NCBI GenBank assembly: GCA_946480815.1
Contig: CAMLLB010000077.1
Coordinates: forward strand, 1-12,231
Reading direction: 5' to 3'
Length of the DNA: 12,231 nt
Source of the DNA: an uncultured Flavobacteriales bacterium
Lineage (GTDB): Bacteria > Bacteroidota > Bacteroidia > Flavobacteriales > Crocinitomicaceae
In this document: positions 6,652 to 12,231 of the stretch, piece after piece
Position numbering within the stretch: the first letter of the stretch is position 1
Layout of the letters: the number at the start of each line of letters is the position of its first letter
Made by a program: the position numbers and the translations under genes
The notes under the pieces: model-generated
Told to the model about the DNA's origin: nothing
The model's database searches: none
The model's input: the letters and a program-made list of their open reading frames with translations, nothing else

Positions 6652-7401
6652 ATGAACTTTCACTACCAAAAAGTAGCTCCGGAATTAGCTGAATACGTTC
6701 GGACGATTTTGGTTTTTGACCCGGCTGCCAGTGAAAGTTCCGATTTACCGCTATTCACAAATGGAATGGCCGCCCTGGTTTGTAAGGGGAACCAGGACCT
6801 TACACTTTTCGGAGAATCTGTTCCGGACAAGGAATGGGAAGATGGGAACACCGGTCCGATCGTTGCTTTTTTCTTTAAACCGTTTGCTTTGAGTACTGTT
6901 TTTAAGGTATCTGCACAAGATTTAAAAGCAAAACCGATTGCATTGAACCTTTGGAATGCACATAAATCAATGGCTTTGAACGTGCAATTGACTCATTCCC
7001 GGTCGCTTCAGGAAAAATTGGAAGTTTTGGCTCATTTCATTTTGGCACAAATTGAAGGCAACCGACGGGATTGCGAACTAGTGCGTTATGCTACAGATGC
7101 AATCATGCAAAATCCAAAGACAGATGTGCTTTCGCAATTAATAGAAGATCTTCATTTAACAGAAAGGACCTTTCAACGGATTTTCAAGAAATACGTGGGT
7201 GTCACACCGAATGAGTACCGGAGAATTTGCCAGCATTATTTTGCGTTTTCGCAACTGAAAGGCGGACACTTTGAGAAGCTTTCGGATGTTGCATTTAACA
7301 ACGGCTATTTCGATCAAAGTCATTACATACGTTCATTCAGGGAATTCACCGATACCACTCCGAATGAATACCTGCAATCCGGATTAGACAGAAAGAAGTA
7401 A
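6652..7401 (+). CDS. AraC-family transcriptional regulator next to arr
   Basis: 249 residues. The C-terminal ~100 form the double helix-turn-helix: the first helices carry DVLSQLIEDLHLTERTFQRIFKKYVGVTPNEYRR, the second LSDVAFNNGYFDQSHYIRSFREFTDTTPNEYL, both close to the family consensus. The N-terminal ~140 residues are a beta-rich sensing domain with FFFKPFALSTVF, similar to the DUF6597-type domain in Bacteroidota AraC proteins; its ligand is not known. It follows arr by 15 nt and may regulate arr, itself, or the two-domain VOC gene 107 nt downstream. That link is inferred from order only. Confidence 0.92.
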   Translation: MNFHYQKVAPELAEYVRTILVFDPAASESSDLPLFTNGMAALVCKGNQDLTLFGESVPDKEWEDGNTGPIVAFFFKPFALSTVFKVSAQDLKAKPIALNLWNAHKSMALNVQLTHSRSLQEKLEVLAHFILAQIEGNRRDCELVRYATDAIMQNPKTDVLSQLIEDLHLTERTFQRIFKKYVGVTPNEYRRICQHYFAFSQLKGGHFEKLSDVAFNNGYFDQSHYIRSFREFTDTTPNEYLQSGLDRKK

Positions 7402-7508
7402 ATTTTGTCGGTTTTATACAATGAAGGAATTCTGTTTGAAACGAACTTTGTATGAATAAATAAGACAACCCGGAAATTTAGTCCTAATGTCTTAAAATCT
7501 ATGAAGAA

Positions 7509-8357
7509 ATGAAAGAAACAATAACACCTTGCCTTTGGTTCGATAATCAGGCAAAAGAAGCGGGAGCATTTTACTGTTCACAGTTCAAAAATGCGAAAAT
7601 AGTAGCACAGTCTCCGATTGTAACTGAATTGGAGCTCTCGGGGCAACACCTGACCTTATTGGATGGCGGACCGATGTACCGCCCCAATGCGTCAATATCC
7701 CTGTTTTATGTTTGTGATACGGAAGAAGAAATCAACCGGATTTGGGAAGCTTTTATCAAAGAAGGCACGGTTCTGATGCCTTTGGATAAATACGATTGGA
7801 GCGAACGATACGGTTGGGTAAACGATCAATACGGTGTTTCCTGGCAATTTTGTTTGGGAAAACTGGAAGATGTGGGCCAGTGTATAACACCATCGTTGTT
7901 ATTCACCGGAAGTCAGTACGGAAGAGCCGAAGAAGCAATTGCTCATTACTCTGCCATTTTCAAAGACGTACAGCAAGATGGCATTTTGCATTATGGAGAG
8001 AACGAAGCGCCGGAACAGGCAGGGAAAGTAAAGCATGCCCAAATTGCTTTTAGTGGACAAAAACTGATGTTTATGGATAGTAAACAAGTACAGAATGTGG
8101 CTTTTAACGAAGGCGTTTCCTTTACGATCCATTGCGAAACACAGCAAGAGATCGATTATTATTGGGATAAACTAACCGAAGGTGGAAAAGAAAGCATGTG
8201 TGGCTGGCTGAAAGATAAATTCGGTGTTTCCTGGCAAATCATCCCGACCATTTTGAACAAACTCATGAGCGACCCGGAAAAAGCCGGAAAAGCGGCTCAT
8301 GCATTTATGCAGATGCGAAAATTTGACATTGAAAAACTGGTTCAGGCATCGATCTGA
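7509..8357 (+). CDS. Two-domain VOC protein (PhnB-like, 3-demethylubiquinone methyltransferase-like fold)
   Basis: 282 residues made of two related VOC domains (PF06983 type), ~1-120 and ~125-255. The halves share the opening ITPxLxF pattern with a following Y/F-pair and the closing pattern: RYGWVNDQYGVSWQFCLG in the first, CGWLKDKFGVSWQIIPT in the second. These proteins are often named 3-demethylubiquinone-9 3-methyltransferase, but that name comes from fold similarity and is not evidence of methyl transfer. A C-terminal helical tail (LMSDPEKAGKAAHAFMQM) is usual in this family. The start ATG 7509 fits the family; the earlier ATG at 7501 ends after three codons. It stands 107 nt after the AraC gene and ends in a strong terminator, so it may be the last gene of the arr region or its own unit. 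Confidence 0.9.
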   Translation: MKETITPCLWFDNQAKEAGAFYCSQFKNAKIVAQSPIVTELELSGQHLTLLDGGPMYRPNASISLFYVCDTEEEINRIWEAFIKEGTVLMPLDKYDWSERYGWVNDQYGVSWQFCLGKLEDVGQCITPSLLFTGSQYGRAEEAIAHYSAIFKDVQQDGILHYGENEAPEQAGKVKHAQIAFSGQKLMFMDSKQVQNVAFNEGVSFTIHCETQQEIDYYWDKLTEGGKESMCGWLKDKFGVSWQIIPTILNKLMSDPEKAGKAAHAFMQMRKFDIEKLVQASI

Positions 8358-8381
8358 TAAAAGCAGGGAAATTTGAATGAT

Positions 8382-8405
8382 AAAGTGGGGGAAGCTCCAC
8401 TTTTT
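8382..8405 (+). terminator. Intrinsic terminator after the two-domain VOC gene
   Basis: AAAGTGG (8382-8388) and CCACTTT (8397-8403) form a perfect 7-bp stem with an 8-nt loop and a T run (8401-8405), 24 nt after the stop codon. Confidence 0.85.
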
Positions 8406-8428
8406 GCCTACTAAGTATTATTTGCTCA

Positions 8429-8495
8429 GTAGATGTTTTCTTTTGGCCACAGATGCGCAGATAACTGCTCGCCTACCGGTCTCGCTAAATTTTTA
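8429..8495 (+). repeat. Left inverted-repeat arm of the GxxExxY cassette
   Basis: TTCTTTTGG-CCACAGAT (8438-8454) matches, apart from one extra G, the complement of ATCTGTGGCAAAAGAA at 9082-9097. Further in, CGCCTACCGGTCTCGC (8470-8485) resembles the complement of GGCGACTGGTAAGCGC (9051-9066). The arm ends close to the 3' end of the minus-strand gene. Confidence 0.6.
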
Positions 8496-8508
8496 ATGCT
8501 AATAGATA

Positions 8509-8925
8509 TTAAAAGATTTGTCTTTCTGTTAGAATAACTCTTTTGTATTGCAATTTTGATCGTTGAAAATTTACAAGCAGTCCTACTTCTGTTCCTGACA
8601 CAGCAAGGTAGTTGATCGTCTGAGCAAAATGCTGATCAGTTAAATCGGATACAGCCTTTATCTCTAAAATAATTGAGTCAAATACGACAAAATCAGCATA
8701 GAAATGGTGTGGAAGGATAATATCTTTGTATTTGACCTGATATTGAACCTCTCGCTCAAATAAAACACCATTCTTTCTAAACTCATGCTCCAAGGCATCT
8801 TTATAAACAATTTCGGAAAAACCATGCCCAAGTTCATTATAAACTTCCATACAGCAACCGATAATTTGATACGTTTCCTCTTCTAATAAATACTCCATCT
8901 TATATAAGTTAGTAAAAAAGATCAT
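8509..8925 (-). CDS. GxxExxY family protein, PD-(D/E)xK nuclease-like
   Basis: 138 residues with the family signature G35-F-S-E38-I-V-Y41 after IIGCCMEVYNELGHG. A PD-(D/E)xK-like core follows: YADFVV (Asp78), then LEIK (Glu88 and Lys90), the helix QTINYLAVSG and the strand GLLVNF. The family (TIGR04256/PF13366) is common in Bacteroidota and many other phyla; no function has been settled as far as I know, and nuclease activity is only inferred from the fold. An inner ATG at 8898 gives 129 residues and fits the family start (MEYLLEEETYQIIG) better; the longer form is listed because its ATG follows an A-rich stretch. It is the only minus-strand gene in the window. The stop codon lies in an AT-only hairpin (TTTTAAT 8491-8497 with ATTAAAA 8508-8514) that may end its transcript. 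Inverted repeats flank the gene. Confidence 0.9.
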   Translation of the reverse strand: MIFFTNLYKMEYLLEEETYQIIGCCMEVYNELGHGFSEIVYKDALEHEFRKNGVLFEREVQYQVKYKDIILPHHFYADFVVFDSIILEIKAVSDLTDQHFAQTINYLAVSGTEVGLLVNFQRSKLQYKRVILTERQIF

Positions 8926-9039
8926 TTCTTTTCAATTACCAACACAAAAAAGTGACCGTTAGGAAGTTATGTATCAGGGCTCAAAATGTGTTTATGTGAT
9001 TTATAATTACAAATGTACTGATTAGAGCGAGCTTTTGGT

Positions 9040-9104
9040 CTCGCTTAAATGGCGACTGGTAAGCGCCATAAAAATCAGTGTATCTGTGGCAAAAGAAGAC
9101 CTAC
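9040..9104 (-). repeat. Right inverted-repeat arm of the GxxExxY cassette
   Basis: The complement of the left arm at 8429-8495. The best-matching part is ATCTGTGGCAAAAGAA (9082-9097), and similarity continues in patches through GGCGACTGGTAAGCGC. The arms bracket 676 nt in total. No clear target-site duplication is visible outside them. Confidence 0.6.
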
Positions 9105-9223
9105 AAGTCAAGTAATTAATAAGACTAGCTTGCAGGTCTGTCTATCTTGTGTCTAAAAGTTCTCGTGTATTGTTAATAAAGCTTTTAATTTGTCCATTTT
9201 TTTCTTGTGATTAACTAACTTAT

Positions 9224-9232
9224 GGAGAAAGG
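9224..9232 (+). promoter_or_regulatory. Shine-Dalgarno-like site of the L,D-transpeptidase gene
   Basis: GGAGAAAGG ends 6 nt before ATG 9239. Purine-rich SD sites are rare in Bacteroidota, where starts are usually preceded only by A-rich sequence, so this one stands out in the window and supports the start. Confidence 0.45.
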
Positions 9233-9238
9233 TCTGTT

Positions 9239-10141
9239 ATGAAACAAGCTGTTATTCTGATATCCCTGATAAGCATTTTTATTTATTCCTGCCAGGAGAA
9301 ACAGGATGAAGAAAAGCAGGAATTACCGGCGGGTAAAGATTGCATGTTGCCGAAATGGAAAGAACCTGAAAAACTTGCTTACGGGATCCGTGATGCAAAG
9401 CAATGGCTGCTGGATTCTACCGTGACATCAGAACAACGGGAAATGGTTTATGCGATCAATCGAACGGACCGGTCCAATTTTAAGAAAATGGATTCGGTTA
9501 TTGTACCTGTTGATTTGAGCGGTGACCTGGTTTACTATTTTCCTTTTCCATTGAAAGTGCCTTATTTGAAAGACGTTCAAAAAGTGGTCTTTTTTTCCTA
9601 TCCCACACAAACATTTGCAGCCTATGAATGCGGCGAATTGGTGCGCACCGGTCCCACAAATATGGGACGAGAAAAAGATCCGACTCCAACAGGTCTTTTC
9701 TTTACGAACTGGAAAGCCAGAAAAACAATCAGTACAGTCAATGACGAGTGGGAGTTAAAATGGAATTTCAACATTCTCAACAAAGGAGGAATTGGCTGGC
9801 ATCAATACACCATGCCCGGTTATCCGGCATCCCATTCCTGTTTGCGATTAACGAAAAACGATGCGAAATTTCTCTATAACTGGGCAGATCAATGGGTATT
9901 GGCAGATAAAACAACCGTTCAGGTGAAAGGAACTCCGGTCATTGTTTTTGGAACTTATGATTTTTCTTCTCCTAAACCCTGGCTGCAATTGATCGAAGAT
10001 CCGCATGTCCTGGATATTTCGGAAGATGAACTGAAGCGGGTAAGCGAACCATTCCTGGATGAAATGATGCGTGAACAGCAAAATAGGGAAGTATACGAAG
10101 CTGAAAAAAACAATAAACCGACAGAAATAAAAAACCACTGA
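9239..10141 (+). CDS. Lipoprotein L,D-transpeptidase (YkuD-type catalytic domain)
   Basis: 300 residues. The N-terminus is a lipoprotein signal: a hydrophobic run, then IYSC with Cys18 as the likely lipidated residue, so the protein should be anchored to a membrane facing the periplasm. Residues ~110-240 are an L,D-transpeptidase domain. The active site reads GIGWHQY (His188) followed by the SHSCLR motif (Ser198-Arg203) with the catalytic Cys201. Such enzymes make 3-3 peptidoglycan cross-links or attach proteins to the cell wall; which of these applies here is unknown. The domain ends with GTPVIVFGTYDF, as usual for the fold. A ~100-residue N-terminal part without known motifs and a charged C-terminal tail (~260-300) flank it. 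It is a single-gene unit: a hairpin containing its stop codon follows directly. Confidence 0.92.
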   Translation: MKQAVILISLISIFIYSCQEKQDEEKQELPAGKDCMLPKWKEPEKLAYGIRDAKQWLLDSTVTSEQREMVYAINRTDRSNFKKMDSVIVPVDLSGDLVYYFPFPLKVPYLKDVQKVVFFSYPTQTFAAYECGELVRTGPTNMGREKDPTPTGLFFTNWKARKTISTVNDEWELKWNFNILNKGGIGWHQYTMPGYPASHSCLRLTKNDAKFLYNWADQWVLADKTTVQVKGTPVIVFGTYDFSSPKPWLQLIEDPHVLDISEDELKRVSEPFLDEMMREQQNREVYEAEKNNKPTEIKNH

Positions 10142-10158
10142 TTTCCAGTGGAATTTTT
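10135..10158 (+). terminator. Intrinsic terminator overlapping the L,D-transpeptidase stop codon
   Basis: CCACTG (10135-10140) pairs perfectly with CAGTGG (10146-10151) around the loop ATTTC, with T5 at 10154-10158. The TGA stop (10139-10141) is part of the stem and loop. Confidence 0.75.
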
Positions 10159-10188
10159 GGACGGTGCAGGTTTTTCTTTTGTAATCAA

Positions 10189-10196
10189 TATCTTTG
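10189..10196 (+). promoter_or_regulatory. -7 element TATCTTTG upstream of the cupin-type AraC gene
   Basis: A perfect TAnnTTTG match, 26 nt before ATG 10223 and just after the preceding terminator. No TTG lies at the usual -33 distance; TTGs are at 10157 (too far) and 10179 (too near). Confidence 0.5.
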
Positions 10197-10222
10197 AATG
10201 AATCAGTTGAATCTGAAACCGT

Positions 10223-11053
10223 ATGAATAGTGTAAGTCTTCCGCATCCGAATAACTTCCTGGTAGTTGAGCCTTTGAACTATCCGAATCCATACGATTTC
10301 AGTGTTCCGCACCGGCATGATTATTTTGAAATTATTTTGATCAGTGCTGGAGGAGGAGAACAATTGATCGATTTCACCAGAACCGGCTTACAAACACAGT
10401 GTGTCTATACCATTTATCCGGGGCAGATCCATCACCTGAAACGGGAAAAAGCGGAAGGCCTGGTTCTGCAATTCAGAAAGGAAATTTTCGACTTCATCTT
10501 TCCGATCCAATATCACTATCTGTATTTTCCGCAAGCGGGTTTACAGTTGAGTCCTGATTCGTTTGAGCATTTGTATGGTATTGCTCAGAGTATCATGCTC
10601 CTCAATAATGAACCTAAATTGTCCCACCTGTCCATTTACAAATCGTATAGTTACCTGCAAATTGTATTAATTACATTGATTGAATTACATCAGCGGCATT
10701 CACATACAAACGTTGGGAGTTTCGGAGGAAAATTCCTGGAATTGCTCAGTCAGCATATCAGAGAAAAACGAAAAGTGGCCGATTATGCGGAATTCATGAA
10801 CCTAAGTACGGACAGATTGACTTCCCAATGTAAGGAAACATTCGGAACAACACCCTTAAGATTGATCCATGAAGCATTACTTTTAGAGATAAAACGGTTG
10901 ATCGTATTAGGAAAATTGACTTTAAAAGAAATCGCGTTTGAACTGAACTTTGACAGCACAGCCAATTTCAGTGCCTTTGTTAAATCAGCAACTTCGTTTA
11001 CACCTTCTGAGTTACAGGAACAATTAAAAAAGAACCTGCATCCAAACGGATAG
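10223..11053 (+). CDS. AraC-family transcriptional regulator with cupin sensing domain
   Basis: 276 residues. The N-terminal ~95 are an AraC-type cupin: PHRHDYFEIILISAGGGEQ contains the usual H-x-H-x-x-x-E pattern of these sensors, followed by YTIYPGQIHHL. The C-terminal ~100 residues hold the double helix-turn-helix: KVADYAEFMNLSTDRLTSQCKETFGTTPLRLI, then LTLKEIAFELNFDSTANFSAFVKSATSFTPSEL. It is of the Bacteroidota type with low-conservation first helix. Sensor ligand and targets are unknown. It has its own -7 element and a terminator at its stop codon, so it looks like a single-gene unit. It shows no close likeness to the AraC protein next to arr, whose N-terminal domain is different. Confidence 0.93.
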   Translation: MNSVSLPHPNNFLVVEPLNYPNPYDFSVPHRHDYFEIILISAGGGEQLIDFTRTGLQTQCVYTIYPGQIHHLKREKAEGLVLQFRKEIFDFIFPIQYHYLYFPQAGLQLSPDSFEHLYGIAQSIMLLNNEPKLSHLSIYKSYSYLQIVLITLIELHQRHSHTNVGSFGGKFLELLSQHIREKRKVADYAEFMNLSTDRLTSQCKETFGTTPLRLIHEALLLEIKRLIVLGKLTLKEIAFELNFDSTANFSAFVKSATSFTPSELQEQLKKNLHPNG

Positions 11054-11069
11054 TTTATCCGTCCTTTTT
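11046..11069 (+). terminator. Intrinsic terminator overlapping the AraC stop codon
   Basis: ACGGATA (11046-11052) pairs perfectly with TATCCGT (11056-11062) around a GTT loop, followed by CCTTTTT. The TAG stop (11051-11053) lies in the stem and loop. The tail leads into TATCTTTA (11069-11076), a near -7 element just before the next gene at 11081. Confidence 0.7.
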
Positions 11070-11080
11070 ATCTTTAAAGT

Positions 11081-11782
11081 ATGAAAGTTTCTTCTTTTGC
11101 AGATAAAGTAATTGAATTCAATCGCCGGTTGCATTATTCAGGGAAATTACCAAAGGGGTTCAATGTCATGAATCCTTACCTGGACAACCCGGAAACGCTG
11201 GATGTGATGCAGCAGTTTTACCACAAATATTACAATGATTCGAGACAACGTAAATTCATTATCGGGATTAATCCGAGTAGGCATGGGGCAGGAGTGACCG
11301 GTGTTCCGTTTACGGATACCAAACGCCTGGAAAGTGTTTGCGGGATTCCCATGCATTCGGCACATACGCATGAAGTTTCTTCCGTTTTCATCTACGATCT
11401 GATTGCTGAATACGGTGGTCCAGAGGCATTCTATTCACAGTTTTACATCAATTCACCCTTTCCTCTGGCAATTGTACGGGAAGCAAAGAACGGTCAATGG
11501 CTGAATGCGAATTATTACGATGATCCGGCTCTTTTTGAAGCTGTGAAAGATTTCATGATCACTTCTTTGAAAAAACACATCAGCTTGGGATTGGATACTT
11601 CCAGGGTATTTGTATTGGGAAAGAAAAATGCAGGCTTTATCCGTAAACTCAACCAGGAAGCAAAATTGTTTGATCAGATCGAAGTTCTCGAACATCCCCG
11701 ATTCATTCAACAGTACAAATCGAAAGACAAGCAGTTATATATTGACAAATATTTGCTGGCTTTGAATGATGCAGGACAATGA
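11081..11782 (+). CDS. SMUG2-like DNA glycosylase (uracil-DNA glycosylase superfamily, DUF4918)
   Basis: 233 residues. UDG-superfamily motif 1 is visible as GINPSRHGAGVTGVPFTD (residues 62-79), close to the SMUG1 form with N-P and T-G-V-P-F. The second DNA-contacting loop is probably LEHPRF (His205-Pro206), in place of the usual HPS. Between them lies a Rossmann-like alternation, with VFVLGKKNAGF before the second loop. Family knowledge: SMUG2 proteins, described in Pedobacter, remove uracil and related damaged bases in base-excision repair. I infer the same role here. The gene starts 27 nt after the AraC stop. It could be transcribed from the near -7 element TATCTTTA with almost no leader. 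Its stop overlaps by ATGA with the next gene, so translation of the two is probably coupled. Confidence 0.85.
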   Translation: MKVSSFADKVIEFNRRLHYSGKLPKGFNVMNPYLDNPETLDVMQQFYHKYYNDSRQRKFIIGINPSRHGAGVTGVPFTDTKRLESVCGIPMHSAHTHEVSSVFIYDLIAEYGGPEAFYSQFYINSPFPLAIVREAKNGQWLNANYYDDPALFEAVKDFMITSLKKHISLGLDTSRVFVLGKKNAGFIRKLNQEAKLFDQIEVLEHPRFIQQYKSKDKQLYIDKYLLALNDAGQ

Positions 11783-12231
11783 GCAGTTCTCTTTCAATTA
11801 GCAATTTTTATCGGGACCTGGAATCCGGACTTCCCACAAGCACGGAAGAACAGCGGCAAAATTGGGCAAGGGTCATTGTCGAACAGGGACTTGATCTGAA
11901 ACAACTTTCCGGTTTGGTGCATTGCGAAAAAAAAGTTGCTACCCGTTTTTTGTGGATGTTAAGTGGTGTTGGAATGATCAATCCTGCCAAACTGCATGAA
12001 GCACTTCCGTTTTTGCTAGAAGAAATAGAGAAAACAAATCAAAACTATCTGACATCCTTTGCCAATTATTGGCGTATTGTAGGTGTTCCGGTGGAAAATG
12101 AAGGAAAAGCCATTGACTTGTCTTTCGAATGGCTTCTGTCGGCAGATATAACCGTGACGATTAAATCTCGTGCGCTATTTGTACTCTTCAATCTCACGAA
12201 GAAATATCCGGAACTTAAAAATGAATTACGG
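11779..12231 (+). CDS. Helical-repeat (HEAT/ARM-like) protein of unknown function, cut by the window edge
   Basis: The frame opens at ATG 11779, whose last bases form the TGA stop of the glycosylase gene (ATGA overlap), and stays open for 151 codons to the right edge. The sequence is mostly amphipathic helices: NWARVIVEQG, LKQLSGLV, KLHEALPFLLEEIEK, then DITVTIKSRALFVLFNLTKKYPELKNELR, which reads like a HEAT/ARM repeat ending in xPELxxEL. No cysteine pair, signal peptide or catalytic motif is seen. I do not recognise a named family. Similar short helical-repeat proteins occur in Flavobacteriales, sometimes misnamed adenylosuccinate lyase. The overlap with a DNA glycosylase suggests a shared role, perhaps as a scaffold; HEAT repeats also form the AlkD-type glycosylases, but nothing here proves such an activity. 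Confidence 0.8.
   Translation, partial: MSSSLSISNFYRDLESGLPTSTEEQRQNWARVIVEQGLDLKQLSGLVHCEKKVATRFLWMLSGVGMINPAKLHEALPFLLEEIEKTNQNYLTSFANYWRIVGVPVENEGKAIDLSFEWLLSADITVTIKSRALFVLFNLTKKYPELKNELR

Larger units (their letters stand above)
8926..9238. other. Gene-free 313-nt stretch with three consecutive hairpins
   Basis: This gap lies between the divergent starts of the GxxExxY and L,D-transpeptidase genes. It holds three stems: AGCGAG (9026-9031) with CTCGCT (9040-9045), ATGGCG (9049-9054) with CGCCAT (9064-9069), and AGACCTACAAG (9097-9107) with CTTGCAGGTCT (9129-9139; one mismatch). The second and third overlap or border the right inverted-repeat arm. I see no open frame, tRNA or convincing promoter here. 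Confidence 0.7.

Noticed and set aside
6952..6961. GGAATGC resembling an arm of the palindromic element
   Set aside because: Only a few bases match, within a coding sequence; no second copy of the element exists in the window.
7047..7065. Possible second sigma-54 promoter (TGGCACAAATTGA)
   Set aside because: The spacing between the two elements is too short, the -12 element is TTGA and not TTGC, and it lies inside the AraC coding sequence.

Overview
The window looks like chromosomal DNA of a Bacteroidota bacterium, most likely Flavobacteriales and possibly a Fluviicola-like Crocinitomicaceae. The grounds are a type IX secretion (T9SS) C-terminal sorting domain, cysteine-paired surface repeats, AT-rich intergenic DNA, several TAnnTTTG promoter -7 elements, a GxxExxY-family gene and a Bacteroidota-type SMUG2-like glycosylase gene. 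The genus is an inference from memory of similar proteins, not from a search. All genes but one (the GxxExxY gene) are on the + strand. I see no rRNA, tRNA, CRISPR array or transposase.

Left part (1-4632): the 3' end of a large secreted T9SS protein made of ~51-residue tandem repeats, closed by a terminator. Next comes a two-gene signalling unit: a soluble PAS histidine kinase and a single-domain receiver. A canonical sigma-54 promoter then drives a secreted SIMPL-domain (YggE/BP26-like) protein. A terminator and a TATCTTTG element precede a four-helix membrane protein.

Middle (4633-8405): a ~190-nt nested palindromic element with no credible gene, bracketed by an 11-nt direct repeat. It is followed by a one-domain VOC protein, a two-helix membrane protein, a rifampin ADP-ribosyltransferase (arr) 15 nt upstream of an AraC-family regulator, and a two-domain VOC (PhnB-like) protein ending in a strong terminator. 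The arr call is the most specific functional one in the window: the three key positions known from Mycobacterium smegmatis Arr are present at a constant offset.

Right part (8406-12231): an inverted-repeat-flanked cassette carrying the only minus-strand gene, a GxxExxY (PD-(D/E)xK-like) protein, with a run of hairpins in its right arm. Then come a lipoprotein L,D-transpeptidase, a cupin-type AraC regulator, and a SMUG2-like DNA glycosylase that overlaps by ATGA a helical-repeat protein cut by the window edge. The L,D-transpeptidase and AraC genes each end in a hairpin that contains their own stop codon.

I find no clear new multi-gene defence system. The best candidates for something undescribed are the GxxExxY inverted-repeat cassette, the nested palindromic element at 4677-4860, and the overlapping glycosylase/helical-repeat pair at the right edge.
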